Shown: positions 27,368 through 40,700, counted from the stretch's first letter. The stretch: DNA of 64,000 nt from Gymnogyps californianus (GCF_018139145.2 NC_059475.1:16062937-16126936); one strand, 5' to 3'. Numbers and translations are program-made. The notes: generated by a model not told the origin, from the sequence alone.

Positions 27368-28531
27368 AAGATTTACAGTAGCTCAGAGAAAGGCAAATAT
27401 TAAGAGGAGAGTGAAGAGTTAATTATAGTTGAGCTTAGTGTTTGCATTAATGTAACTGTACTGATTTTGGTGTCATTCTTTCAAATTTGTCTCTTAAGAA
27501 TAGACTGTCTGTTGGGGTTTATCAGTGGGGAGCTACCTATTTAGCTGAGGGAAGGAAGTCTTTAATTTAGAAATATTTTTTTTCCTATGACTGAAAATGA
27601 AACGTAAGAGCTATCATCAGATTTGAACACTTGGTTTTGCATTATTGATTTTGGAGAAGAGGCGTGATCCCTGGGGTGCTCATCCCAGTGTCCCAAGCCT
27701 TTCTTCTGCTGTGGAAATGTCACCCAGAGGAGATGGGACACTCTGTAAACTCAGTGTAGAGGGTTGAAGTTCTTGTCTTTCTGAGTCCTCATCACATTAG
27801 TTACATTGAAATCTAATTTTTAAAGAAATGTGACCGGGGGGAATATTTGTTTTGTTTTCTGGTTAATTGTTAGATAATTAGTGCAGAGTTACATTTTTCT
27901 GACTGCTGCTCAGTTAAGCCTAGACCGGAGTTCCCCTGAGATATTTGTTGGTTGTTTCTGGCAGTCCTCTTAATAAAACCCCAGTTTTATTAAATTCCTG
28001 GTCTCTGAATGTAACAAATTCCTATGTCAAAGTTGATGGGACTCCAACCTCTCCTCACTACAACCCTGCCTTGAGGCAGTAAGTAATCTGTAAATATTCA
28101 GCTACTTCAGGACTAGGATGAATCAGCTGAAAAGTTTCATATAAAAAGACATCTTAAGTTAGTCCATTTTTAGTCACAATTCTTCCTGCTTGTGTGAAGA
28201 CCCAAGCATTTTGGTGTCCAATTCATTTAATGGAGCCATTGGACATTTGGTGATACTGAAAGCTGTTTCCAAGCTGCTTCAATGTGAGTAACTTTAAACC
28301 CACAATGCAATAAATCTTTCCTTGAACGTATGTAGACCACTATAAAGAGATAAGTGAGCTATCAGTTCTTTTCTTGAACATACTAATGATGTACTTAATT
28401 AATTGAATTTCTGGAGCAATTAGAAATTAAATTTTTAACATTCTCTTGACCAGAGAGTGTGTTAAGATTGATCTAAAGGTTGGGTTACGTTTCTTAAATG
28501 TATTTTGATTCAGATGAAGTGGTACTCTCTT

Positions 28532-28581
28532 TTGTGTGTGTGTGTGTGTTTGTATATATATATAAAAGTACACACACACAC
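28532..28581. repeat. Compound (TG)n(TA)n(CA)n self-complementary microsatellite
   Basis: A TG tract at about 28533-28549 is followed by a TA tract and then a CA tract at about 28568-28580. The two outer tracts are complementary, so the whole can fold into one long hairpin, and both TG and TA repeats are slippage-prone. Confidence 0.8.
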
Positions 28582-29555
28582 TCTATGTTAAGCTTTCTGC
28601 TTTTAAATTAATGGCTTTGCTGTAGAGGGAAGGATATCTGAGTTGATAACTCAATTTGAGATGCTCATGGCAGAGAGGAGTTGGCCTGGTGATGGGCACC
28701 ACGCGCTCAATGTTGAAAATGCTGCTCTGACCCTTTCCTGGCATGCACACTCCGGACAGAAAGATATTTTGACATTTTTAATGTGATATGAAAGCATATG
28801 GATATCCTCTTGTGAAATACAACCAGCTTACGTGTTTTATGTCACTCTGCTTTTAGACAGCTGGAGCTGAAGACGGGCTGTAACTATAAACACCATTAGT
28901 CCTTTTTTTTTGTCTGTGTGGAGTACAGCCATCCCTCTTCCCATGCTTTTAGACCGATAAGGATGGTAGTCTACCTGCCTTACCTGCACACCATAGGGGT
29001 GTTGAAAGGTGCCAGGTAAACTGAGACACCGGCAGCTAGACTTTTGTGTGTATAAGGCTGTGTTAATATTTCTTCACTGTGCAAATATTAACTAAAAATG
29101 AATGTTAATTACTGCTTATGCTGTAAGATTTTTATGAAAAGGTCATAAGAGATCCTTCAGGTTATTATTTTAAAAAAGGCAAGAAAAAAGTAAGACCTAA
29201 TTGCTGTCCATAAAGAGATGCTTTGGATCTAACACAAATTGTTTCATGAAGCTCTGAGAAAAGTCTGTGGGCTTTACTAGGCGGGTGGTCAGGTTGGTAC
29301 TGTCTGGTCCTAATAGGAGTTTAACCTCTAGTAATTAATCTCTGTTGACCGAAGATGAATTTCAGTGTCTAGTAAGAGTAATATGGTGGAGGTTTTTTTG
29401 CCTTTTAAAATGTGGTGTAACAGGAGCTGACATGTAATGGTAACAGGAGCATCTCCAGGGCAGCGAGGAGGAGACATGCCCTCAGGAGCCTTTTTACAGA
29501 GGCTGGGATGTCCCCGAGCATCAGGGCTCAGCCAGGGGGATGGGGACCACGTTGT

Positions 29556-29597
29556 GGGCAGGGCCATGGGAAGGGGGATGACCAGTGGGGTGGGGGG
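29556..29597 (+). repeat. G-rich block with G-quadruplex motif
   Basis: Four runs of at least three G with loops of 2-4 bases lie at 29556-29577 (GGG-CA-GGG-CCAT-GGG-AA-GGGGG), with two longer G runs directly after, up to about 29597. This matches the standard G3+N1-7 quadruplex pattern on the plus strand. No gene promoter is recognised nearby. Confidence 0.6.
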
Positions 29598-30054
29598 TCC
29601 AAGGTGGACACATGCAGTGTGGTGGAGGACTTTCCTGGGCTTTCATCATATCAGCAGTGAAGACTGTTGGCTTACTTTGGCCACCATCCCCAACACCAGC
29701 GCTGGAGAATGTGTGCACGGACATCGCTGGTGACCAGCAGGAGGGTGCTGCAACCCTCCCAGCTGGTTTTTGAGAGCTGCCAGGAGAACCAATGGCTGGA
29801 GGAGGGTGTTCAACACAAGTGCACTGTATCCAGATGAGCCCCCCAACACAACAGCTACTTAAAGCACTCCCCAAACTCCCCCAAAGGAAAGGGAGGGCTC
29901 GCCCAAGGGCAACATCTAAAAGCCTTTTGCAGTCATTAGTGCTGTCCCCTGTGCTGTACGCTGCCTGCAATGAGCATGTCGACATCTCTGCGACGTGCTC
30001 AGATTTCAAAGGCAGTCCTCCCAACCAGCTGCATCTGAAGAAATCGAGCAAAAA

Positions 30055-30080
30055 TTTTTTTTTTTTTTTTTTTTTTTTTT
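30055..30080 (-). repeat. T26 homopolymer
   Basis: Twenty-six T residues on the plus strand (poly-A on the minus strand). No retroposon body is recognised on either side. The exact length is uncertain, as with any long homopolymer. Confidence 0.8.
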
Positions 30081-31535
30081 GAAGATACCATGCCAAGTCT
30101 TTTGAAATGAAAGCTGGGGCAGGCCTAGTGGAGATTAATGTAGGAAAAATGCTGCTGGCTTGATAAGCCACAGATGTCTCTGAGATTTGCTGGGGCTGTT
30201 GACAGCTTGTGATGGTTTGCAGCTTGCAAGATCCCTCTGCCCCAGGACCAATGCACTGGATACATGGCTGGTGGCGCGGGGCAGGGTTTGGCCCAGGGTG
30301 GTTGTTGGGTGAAAGGTTTGAGGAGACCTGGGAGAAAAACTGATGAGAGCTTTAGACCTGTTCTGGACCCAGACTGTTGTTGCAGGGTTTTCTTATGTGC
30401 TGCACCTGTTTATGCAAAAAGAGTGACTTTTTTTAAAAAATAATGTCACTACTGGCAACTGTTTTTGTAACACCGTAATAGGAAGACATAAGCTGGTGAA
30501 ATTCTGTGAAAGCATAAGATGGTGGTGGAAACTCAGCTTATTGCGCTGATCTTGGGTGATTGAAAAGATGACTTATGTTGGTGGAATCGTTCCTAGTGGG
30601 TAGATAGGAGCTGCGCTTCTGTTAACTCTACATACATAATTAAAACTATGCAACTTTTTTTAGAGAAGGCCTTCACTGAGTCCTGTTAGGTAGTACCAGT
30701 AACACTAACAAATTGACAGCAACTTGTTGTTTGCTCTTTTTAAGTTTAAGAGCATCCTCTCATCAAACACTGTCACAGGAGCCATGCAGAGTGTGACAGG
30801 AGGTCCTCCTGCAGCCTGTTAGGAAATGGGGTGGTCTGAGTGCTTTTTTTGTAGAAAGTTACAGATGATTGCTTATATAAAAATATGACAAAATTCATAA
30901 TTTCTTGACCTTGTCCACACATATAGACTATATTCTTTGTGAGATGCTACCAGTTCGACTATTTTTGAATCAAGCTCTGTTGTCTTCATGATATTAAGGC
31001 CAAGTACTTCACTGACTTGTGGAGATAATGTACACATGAAGTTATCTCTTTCACCCTGTCAGTGAGTTTTCATGCAGAAATCCCCTGGGGGTCCCATCCT
31101 CTGCTTGGATTAAGGTTCTTCTGAAGCTGCATTCTTGCATGCGCTGATACTGTATGTTCAGACTTATTTTAGACAGAAAATTAATTTAATTAGATTTGCT
31201 GTTAGTTTTAATTTTGAAGTGATGCTTTTTTCATCACCTTAAAATACCTTTGCACACACTGGTGTTTGTATGCAACTTCTTGGTACCAATACTTTCCGCA
31301 TCTGGATAACAGATTGGAATTGGTACAACCCCAATGTCCAACAAATCTCAGGCAAATGCAGAAAATTGCTTTGCCAAAATATTTTGAAAATAATTTGAAC
31401 CAAAATAGCCTTTGATTTTTTTTTTTTTTTCTCAGAACAGCAGCAAAGTTTTCTGTAAAATTGTGGTAAACACTAGGTAAGAAAGTATATTCACCTTATC
31501 TTGAAATGGATGTAGTGATTTAAATGCAAATTTAT

Positions 31536-32121
31536 TGTTGTGGTTTAACCCCAGCCAGCAACTAAGCACCACGCAGCCGCTTCCCCCTCCCCACTCCTAG
31601 TGGGATGGGGAGAGGGATTGGGGAAAGAAAACCGTAAAACTCGTGGGTTGAGATAAGAACAGTTTAATAACTGAAGTAAAATAAAATATAATGCTAAGAA
31701 TAATATGATAATAATAATAGTAATGAAAAGGAATATAACAACAACAAAAAACCCCTAAAACCCAAGAAGAGACAAGTGATGCACAATGCAATTGTTCACC
31801 ACACGCTGACCGATGCCCCAGCAGTGATCCACCCATCCCGGCCAACTCCCCCCTGTTTATATACTGGGCATGACGTTCTATGGTATGGAATACCCCTTTG
31901 GCTAGTTCAGGTCAGCTGCCTGGCTCTGCTCCCTCCCAGCTTCTTGTACACCTTGCTTGCTGGCAGAGCATGGGAAACTGAAAATCCTTAAGATAAGCGC
32001 TACTTAGCAACAACTAAAACATCAGTGTGTTATCAACATTATTCTCACACTAAATCCAAAACACAGCACTGTACCAGCTACTAAGAAGAAAACTAACTCT
32101 ATCCCAGCCAAACCCAATACA
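31536..32121 (-). mobile_element. Solo LTR of an avian endogenous retrovirus (older copy)
   Basis: A 586-bp element with TG...CA ends, flanked on both sides by the identical 5-bp duplication TTTAT (31531-31535 and 32122-32126). Orientation is taken from a TATAAA box read on the minus strand (31856-31861), an ATTAAA polyadenylation signal further downstream (31663-31668), and alignment to the second copy at 41758-42325. The minus-strand 5' end reads TGTATTGGGTTTGGCTGGGA and the 3' end carries the GGGGTTAAACCAC segment shared by both copies. The centre differs from the other copy and contains an AT-rich ATAATAATA stretch (about 31680-31740), so it is a different subfamily or an older, decayed copy. 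No internal retroviral genes flank it, so it is a solo LTR left by recombination between two LTRs. A 5-bp duplication fits ERVL-like or related avian groups; I do not assign a family name. Confidence 0.88.
31856..31861 (-). promoter_or_regulatory. TATA box of the minus-strand LTR
   Basis: TATAAA on the minus strand, with an ACGTCA half-CRE about 10 bases upstream (31871-31876). The same pair occurs in the other LTR, supporting this as the U3 core promoter. Whether it is active is unknown. Confidence 0.6.
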
Positions 32122-32126
32122 TTTAT

Positions 32127-35100
32127 CTGTAATATGAATCTATGCATGTGCTTGTAAATGAATTAGCAAAGATTCGGGCCTTTCTTGTCATCTTTGCAAT
32201 GCCGTATTTTTTCCTAGTGGCAGCCTCTATTGCATACCCAGGCTGGTACAGTTTGTCTTGTGTCTCATCAACATCTCATGGTACAATTCAGAGGCAGCTG
32301 ATATTTAGTATATACATTTTTATTGGGAAAACTTGTACGTTGGTTGGACACACAAGTTTGATAGATGTAGCTGAGAAATAATTTCCAGAAATGATAGGAA
32401 AACTTTCATTCCCTGTACCCTCAAAAGTAGCAATAGTTTTAGGGGAATTTTAAATGAAAATGGTATAAAACTTATCAACAATGTGACTTTAGTTACCCAA
32501 AATGTTTGGGTATTTGAGAGAGAAAACTGAAAATTGTTTCATTTCAATTATTCTATAAAATAAAGAGGTTCCAACATTTTTTGGAGTAGATGAGAAGGAT
32601 GGAGAATGGCTATGTTATATATCTTATTATATATAAAATCAGCTTGATCTCATAGATCTTTCCAATATTGGTGGAATAAAAAGTGTTATAGATCGTGCTC
32701 ATCTGATTCTTTTCACTCATGAACCCCCAAAAGACTGGTATAGCAACAGTAAAGTAAGTACCTGATGCCATCTAGTACCATCATGGAGTTAGCAAAGGAA
32801 ACCCCGATATCTGCATTTGCAAGGGGGGAATGGAGACACTGCTTAAGTGAGCCCCCGAGGAGTTTTTTTGTCAGCTCTCTTTGTGGCTTGTCAGTGCAAA
32901 GAAATCTTCTATTCTTGTTGGATTTGCAGCTCCTGTGGGGCTCTCGGTAAAGCTCCCACATGTTACTGTCTAAAATCCTGTATCCTTGGGTGGCATTTAG
33001 ACCTTCGGTATTCAGGACGTTGTTTTTCCTTACCCAGAGGAATAAATGATTAGTTCATCAGCTGTAGATTGGTGTGCACCTCTGTGGGGAAATCCAACAC
33101 TGTAATTAAATTCAACTCTAGGAGTTCTTTTGATGGGCAGCAGGGTAAAAACATCCCCCCATTTGGGATGGGAACGTGCCTCCCTCTCTCCAGACACGGT
33201 TTCTTTTAGGTAGCTCATCTGTTGTGCCAAGCCAATCTGCAATGGGGATGATTTCAGCATTGTTTATAGCTTTATTATGCGAGTCTGTAGGGTAAGACAT
33301 AAGTGCAGTTTAAGGAGGCTCTAAGAAAAAGAGTTTTGAGTAACTTACATATTCACTGAGTTTTCGACAGACCACTGTGCTGTAGCTGAACTACAACTTC
33401 TGAGTAGTTCTTAGTGCTTTGAATCTTATTTTCATGCTCTTAATGGTTATGTTATTTAAATCCATTATTTGTTGGGTGGAATGGGTCTATAATCTGAAAA
33501 TGTCTTAAAAAAGCAGATTCTGAATAAAATTGCTCGTGAAGTTTTCTTTGTGGAACTAAAAATATGAAACTTGCCATATAAAATGTCAGAAATGGCAGTG
33601 CTACATAAAACCTGTGCGGGACTGTTGTTTTTTTAAAAAGAATAAGGGAAATGTGTAATTTATGCCTAGATAATTAGTGGTGTTTTACCACTGAAATGTA
33701 CACCACTTGGAGGAATTGTCACCAGAGCCTTTCACACCTGCACAGGGTATGAAACTCCAAACAATTAAAACAATTAATATTTCCTCCTGAAAAGAAGTCT
33801 GTTGTGCCTTAGTAAAAAGCATATTGCAGGATAGAAAACAAATGTGGTAAAGCAGAATGTGTGATAAATGGAAAATATACTGTCAAATACTTTCTGACAC
33901 ATCTTTTCATTCCCAAAATTAAATATGGAATAACTTTGTGAGCAAGTGTCACTCGCAAAGCTGAATTTATTGTAGTATTCCTTGTGAAAGGCTTTTGCTT
34001 TTCAAGGATGGTAACAGGGAGTTGTGTGGTTTTGCTTGTTTTTTAAAAACAAAACAAAAAAAGGTACAGTGCCATTTGGTCTTTTGGTTGAGAACCGAAA
34101 ACAAGTAGTATGGGGTTAAAAGTCATCTTAAAAGTGAACAACTTGTCTGTATTCCTACTTACCTTCTAGCTGAAAGGTACTGTAGAAGAGGGGATACCAC
34201 TCAAGTTTTTATATCAAATATTAGTTCATTTTGTCCTGTCCTTGCTGTGTACGTGTTCACTCTCTATTTTTTCAAAGAGGGGAAAAAATGACTGCGGCGT
34301 ATCAGTCACTTCACTTTTACGCTTGCATATTCCATGGATGTCACTAGATTTTAGTTGTTACATTTAAAAAATGTTATATGTACTTTGAGAAAGTGAATAC
34401 CTAAAAAGAAGGATCTTTTCTTTGACAGCTCCAAATGTGATTCCTGAGTGTTTGTGGAAGTATATTAAAATTATTTCCTTAGAAGAGAAAAGGAGATGAG
34501 TTGTTTGACAGAAAGAAAAAAAAAAAAAAAAGGCATTTGACTTTCATTAATTTGTGTTTTTGTGGTCATTTTTGTAGAGAAACAGTGAAAAAGCATTTAA
34601 GTAAACAAAAGCTAAAATCCTTTGCATCCCTGGTGTGAAGGAGGAAGAGCCGCCTGCGCTCCACGGGCGCTTGGTGCCATCCCTCTCCCGGTTCCCTATT
34701 TTTGGAAGCCTCTGTAGAAGGTCAGTGGGAAACATAACCCCAAGCTCCTAAGGCAAAAGCAGCCTGGATTATCATTCATGTGAAACTAAAGACGAAGTGC
34801 TAGTAGAGAGCAAATAGTTACTCCTGTTAGTGTTTCCTAGATGAACGCAAGCAGCTTAAATTTCAGTTGCTCAAAATTAGTTGCTGAATTAAAAAAAATA
34901 TTTAGCTCTATTTTTCCCCCCCTTTGGTCAATCATTCATTATTTCGATCTAATGTTTTAAATCTAATCACTGTTGCTGAGAAATATTTCTGGAAACTCTC
35001 TAGACAAAGCATTTTAATATAAATATTAAGAGAACAGCTATTTGTCAATTTTATAAGAATAAATCACATATCATACATTCATAATCATATACTTTGTTCA

Positions 35101-36865
35101 GTTTTAACGTGCAATTGCTACACTTGTATTAGGAAGCAATAAATACCTCTATTGATACTTTATGTGTTTTATTAGAAATAGCCATTGAAAGAAAAACATA
35201 TAGCGGATCGCAAAATTGTTGTTTGGAAATTCCTTGTTTCCCTGATGGTTGTCTCGTGTTGAGGCTTCTTGGCTCCGGTCTCCATGGTCAGACAGGGATA
35301 CACTGGACACAGGAGGTTGCTTCCCATATTTGTGAGCTGTGCTGGCTTTTGTCTCTAACAAAAAAAAGGGTGGGGAACTGGGACATGGGGGAGTGTCAGG
35401 GGGAGACATATGGAGAGTTTGACTCACGTTTTGGTCCCAGTATGCCTGTTCTCATCCTACTCTTTGGCTCCAGCTCCCCAACAAGCGTGTCTTCATGAGT
35501 GTAACAGCACTGGGGAAGGGTTTTGCCTGTCGTGGCCAGGGCTGTGATCCCCAGCGCATCCCTGGTCGAGATCTGTGGCTTTGTCCCTCTTGTGCTGACC
35601 GGTGGCTGTGACTCTCTTGAGGAAATCTCAGTACGTGCCTTCTCCAAGGAAAGCTGGATTTGTGTTGTCTCTTAAAAATCTTTTTAATGTTAACTAAAAT
35701 AATCAAATCTTGAAGTCTATTTAGAAGCTGCATTTAAAATTCTAGTCCTTCAGAAGGGGACAAAGCGCCAATTTCACTGTTCAATGAATACCATAAGCTG
35801 ATTTATGGCTTCTTTTGACACTCAGTCATGCTGCAGAGGCAAAGGAGCAGCTGGTAATGCAACCAGTAAAAGTTAAAATAAAGAGGAGGAAATGCTATAT
35901 AACAGAAGCAGAGGGATATTATTAGCTCCTGCACTCTGCTAGAGAAGATCCATGGGATGAGAGAAGTTCTTTAGGAGGCCACGGAAATTTCCCCGAGGTT
36001 CCCATACCCATCTCCCACACACCAGGACTGGTGTTTCCCAGCAGGAGCTGGTCTGGACCAGGCTGTGCTACGACAGAGATGAAAGGCGATAGATGCAGAG
36101 AGGTTCTGGGCGATCGCACAGCCGAGTCCAACGTTTGCAGTGTGTTTTTGCTAAAAGGGATTTCTTCAGTGTAATTGTGTGCTGAATAAGAGATAAAAAC
36201 GTCATGAGTTGAGGCAGCTTGGGGAATTAAAACTGAACTTTTTTCTGCGTGTTGCATTATCAAATTGGGCAGGACCAGGGTGACCCTTCGTTTGAAGGCA
36301 GGTGGCAAAGTACAGACCTGCTGGGCAGACATTGATGATTGCACCTCGATTGCCAATGCTCAGAGGATGCCATGTCAGTAACACATGGAAAATTGGGATT
36401 CCTGTCCTGTACAGCCCTCTGTCATGAGAAACATGGGGCAGTCCCTCTCCTAACCTTGCCAAGCTCACCTTTAGAGCCTTGAGTCTTGCTCATACATCTC
36501 TCAGTGAGAAACCACTCCAGACATTGACTGCTCTGACAGTGCAACCTCCTTCTCCTATTTGACCACCCACCTCCTAAGCTGAGCCATCAACCCCCCAAGC
36601 TCAGTAGGCTGGCAAAGTATGAAATGCTGTAATGTGTACAGATTCAAACTTCTGCAAGGAGCGAAAAGGCAAGAAAAATTAACAGTAGTAATAGTTAATG
36701 TTAAAAAAAACAAACCAAACAAAAACCCCATAACCTCCCACCCCAACTTTCTTAAAACAGAAAGAAGCTTTTCACGTAGGAAACTACAGAAGGAGCATTT
36801 AGAAGGGCAAAGAGAGAAGAATTTAAACCCTGGAAAAGGTACATGTGATACCAAATGAGGCCAGG
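32127..36865. other. Non-coding DNA, no gene recognised
   Basis: AT-rich sequence with an A16 run at 34516-34531 and no supported gene. The region 34960-35160 (many ATAAT and TAATC words) and the segment around 32760-33100 have the texture of conserved non-coding DNA. A 144-codon minus-strand open frame at 35922-36356 shows no recognised domain. A CAAACC-like tract lies at 36701-36737. Confidence 0.6.
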
Positions 36866-37760
36866 TCTGGCTCAGGATGTTTTTTGTGACCTTTCCCTGC
36901 ACATATTCCAGATGAAATTCCTCTTAAATACTGAGTTGAACCATACCCAATACACTGAAGGAGATACTGTTGACACTTGCATAGTGGCATGAATGCTTCC
37001 CCATGTCTGCTGAGGACTCTTCTTGTGATACAGTGTAAGATCACATTCACTGTTTTCATAAGTGCATCACGTTGATGCTGATAGTTATTGCAGGACCAGC
37101 TCAGGCACACAACTACTTCTCAATCCTTTGCAGCTTTTAATGAGCTATCAAATTCTAAAACTAAACCCTTGCAATTAGTCTCGTGCATTTAACATTGCGT
37201 TTTAGACTATGGAAAGGTCACCCTCACTTGCATTTTTTTCTTAAGTTTAGGCAGTTCCTTGTATACAGTAGCCTCCAAATTTCTTTCTGCTGGCAATGCT
37301 TTTCAACTTAATTCATTGAAAGATTTTTTTATTTTTGTCTCACGATAGTGACTGAAAATACTTAAAGATCTGTCCCATAGCTGTTCTTGACAATTTCTGC
37401 TAGTAATTTTTCTCCAACCTGATACTTCACTTCTCAAAACCACTCATTTCCATTTTGTCTTGGCTCAACTTCTCATGCAATTTATAGTTTCTCTGCTAAT
37501 CTTTAACCTTCTTTTGAGTAATGTTTCTCCTGTGTCACCATGTCAAATGGTTTATTAATGTCCAAACATGAGACATCTCTTACATCATCTCTTTCTTTGA
37601 TAAAAGTTTTCTAGAAGAAAAAAGTCATTTAATTGGGTACATACAATACTTGGTAAGTTGGTCTATGTTATACACTCGCTTTCTCCTTTCTCTCGTCAAG
37701 CTTCTTTCTCCTTTCCTTCAAGATTTCTTCAAAAGCATTAAAAACTTAAATCTAATTCTT
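36866..37760 (-). mobile_element. Decayed CR1-like LINE fragment with reverse-transcriptase motif
   Basis: On the minus strand, codons at 37542-37565 read LDINKPFD, preceded by DVRDVSC and followed by MV. This matches the YLDFSKAFDxV core (fingers/palm region with a catalytic aspartate) of CR1/L2-type reverse transcriptases, with A changed to P. Further 3' on the minus strand, 36960-37090 resembles, by memory and by eye, the CR1 stretch where the C-terminal part of the reverse transcriptase is encoded. Frames are broken repeatedly, for example a stop about 11 codons after the motif, so this is an ancient fossil. Both ends are uncertain; remnants may continue toward 38300. The plus strand is locally C/T-rich here, against the trend of its surroundings, which fits an insertion of different origin. 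Confidence 0.6.
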
Positions 37761-40700
37761 TGGAGTAATTTCTCTGAGTTCTATTTTTAAATATCGGCAC
37801 TATATTCTTGCACTGTATTCTTTTTGATCAGCTGGAAGCATCTGTGACCTGGAAAACTTATCATAAATACCTAATGTAGCTTCTTCTGCCTTTCTTTCAC
37901 TTCTGTGTCTGCCAACCTGGATATATTAAATTTCTTGAGTTTTGCTTCCATCTTAATTGTGATCATCTCATATCCTCATCACCATTATTTATATCGCCCT
38001 GATCCATCTTGAAAACTGAGGTCAGGTTCTCATTTAAAGCTGTATCTAGATCATCCTGGATCTATGTCTTATCTGTATTGTATAACACCCTTTTTTTTTT
38101 TTTTTCTCCCTTGCTGTTCTCCTCTTATTTGTACACAACAATCTTGTTGCTATTTGTTCTGAAATACAACTCTTCAAATTTGCAAAACAGCAGTTGTTCA
38201 AATTGTATTAAAAAATAGAATAATCTTTTTTATAGACAGTGTGATATTTTTCATATACCTTAAACTTTTTTCCAAATCTGTTTTGCACTTTTTAAAATTA
38301 AGTGTGTATTTTTGTCATCTTAGAAAGTGAGGTATGTTTTATTTATTAAAAAAAAAGGTAAAAAGGAAAAGCAACAGCTCCCAAACTGCAGACTGAAGAT
38401 TAGTTTGCCCTTAGCAAGCGAGATGGTTTTGGCAGCAATCACACTAAACAGGGATTTTCCAATCTTGGCTGCTAACATGAGATTCCTTGTTTAGGATTAC
38501 ATTGCTTGTAGATTACAGAATTGGCCACAGAATAGACACACTACTCAAATGACAGATTTGTCCAACCTGTGCCGTGTTACAGGAAACGGGGCCATGTTTT
38601 GTAAACCAGAGCTAATATTTTCCATCTGTAACCAAGTACAAGACTGATGAAGGACATAAAGAATATTCTGCAATGGAGAATGACTGGAAGAAGAAATCTC
38701 TAGTCTTTAAAAAAAAAATTGCAATTCATTTTTGTCTCTCACTATAATTTGTAGTATCCTGAAAATGAATGTTATTCTTTTCTAGAAAAGTGTACCTTAA
38801 ACAGCCCAAAGCAGCTATGAGCAGACAGATACTCCAGAGAGACTTTTGTAGCTCTTCTGCACTTTAAGACAAAACATTTCCATTTAGTAGCTGACTTTGT
38901 AACTTTCCCATGAAAATGCATTGCACATGTTGTTGGGCAAAATGTGAAAGATGGGTCAGTTATGATGTGCTTCCTGTCCCCCTCCTTTCTACAGGACTAA
39001 ACAGGCTTTGCCAAATTTGATTTCTTTTCTAGTATACCCAAACTTGTATATGTTATGAGAAAACCAAGACTCCTAGTTCTGCTTTACCCCAGCAATCCCC
39101 ACTGAACATGGCAAATCTAGAAATGAAGTGCTAGATACTGGCCATAAAGAGCTTCCTCTTTCTCACACAAAGAATGAGCAATGGTAAATATTTCATGTGT
39201 GTCTGCTTCCACAAATGCCTTAATACTTGGGGATAGTCAACTTCTGGTAATTGTTAATAGATATTTAGCTTAGCGTAGCACTAAAACGTCCCACTGAAGT
39301 ACCGCTTCCCATTTGGGGAGGGGGGAGATGGACTTTCCTAAACCACTGAAAAGATACCCACGTTGGAGCTGCTCCTCTTTGATAGTCAGTGAACAGAAAT
39401 AACAATGCATCTCTTCCTGACATAGGTATCTCCAGTAGGCTGGGTGAATCCTGCCCTCAACTGGCCACTTCTTTTCCCTGATTGTAAAGGGAGAGCTGCA
39501 GATGTTTACATTGTACGTCCCTGATCCTCAAAGTTGCTGAGCATCTTGCAGCCTGTAAGCGTAACACATGAATACCTGTCCCAAGGGAAGAGCCCCACAT
39601 TATGGATCAGGAGCTGAGCTGTGGGTAAGTAGATGGACCTGCTTCTCGGTGCTCCCAGCCTTTACCTCGTGGTACCCTAATGCCCTGGGTCCCTGTACAA
39701 TGTGTTGCAGAGTCCCTAAATGGATCGGTGGCAGATGAGCTTGTGTCTTTGGACAGCTGTTGGGTTGTGGGCCGTCTCGTGTTCCTTGTTCCCTTTGAAC
39801 AAAAAGGTAACAGTGCCAATTTGAGACGTTTTTCTGATTTGTCCTTGCTAGAGGAGAGCTTGCTTGGGAGGTGCTGTTGCATTTTCAAAATTAGTTTAGA
39901 GAGAAGGAGAGGCTCTGGCTGGAGTGGCAGCAGGGTAGTCCTGTGTCAAGAGCTCTTGCTGAACTCATCACCTGTGGACCAAGTGTGTGTGGACAGGAGT
40001 TCACATTTGCAAGTCTGGAACCATGTTTTAGATGATAGAGCCAGAACTGTCAGTGTGAAAGTGAGAGCTGTGTAAGATCAAAACAAACAAACAAAAAAGA
40101 CCATAATGACCCTCAATGGATGATAGCAGGGTGCAAGAGGGGAGATGCTGGCCAAGCTGGGACTTCCAGGGCGCTGAGGCGGTGTACCCAGCAAATGATG
40201 CTGGTTTTGTGCAGAACAGATGGCCACAAAAGTTTCACACTTGTGGAAGGGGATTTCTAAAACAGCAGAATTTGGCTCTAAGTATTTCTTGGAGGTTGTG
40301 GTGCCTGCAGCAGTCATGGGGCTGTGTTTTAACCACAGTGTGAAAAATGCTGTATGTATAAAGCAAATAGTCCTCTGCCCAGTTGTATTCGATAGCAATG
40401 ACTGCACAAAGCCCATGAGTGGCTAATTTTTTTTTTGTAAACCATTGCACACACTTCCACCCTAATTTCCATCTGCACAGAGTAGCACATGGCTAATCTA
40501 GGACTGTGGTGGAGGTGTACAAATACTTTAAAGTGCTCCTAGAAAGTAGGTTTTATGTATAAAGATTAGCAAATCCCTGGTGGGAAATGCAACTCAGTTA
40601 TGTGTTTCAAGAGAAATAAAGTAGCAGAGGTGACTTTTTTTTACCAGACAGTGGACCTGACTGTAAAATTTCAGTTAGTAATCATATATTTCTGATATAT

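Larger units (their letters stand above)
24346..31530. other. Non-coding DNA, possible conserved non-coding elements
   Basis: No gene was recognised. The stretches at about 25540-26030 and 26280-26720 are AT-rich with many TAATTA, ATTA and CAATTA words and look like conserved developmental enhancers; this is texture only. Simple-sequence features at 26845-26874, 27338-27367, 28532-28581, 29556-29597 and 30055-30080 are listed separately. The 216-codon minus-strand open frame at 29521-30171 runs into the T26 tract (a lysine run) and the G-rich block, has no domain and is not called. Confidence 0.55.

Noticed and set aside
29521..30171. 216-codon minus-strand open frame
   Set aside because: It runs through the T26 tract (a lysine run) and a GC-rich patch, has no domain, and overlapping frames on the other strand are open too. 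Consistent with composition, not a gene.
35922..36356. 144-codon minus-strand open frame
   Set aside because: No recognised domain; an 88-codon frame overlaps in another phase. Treated as chance.
39680..40075. 131-codon plus-strand open frame
   Set aside because: No recognisable protein family; the interval is equally open on the minus strand.
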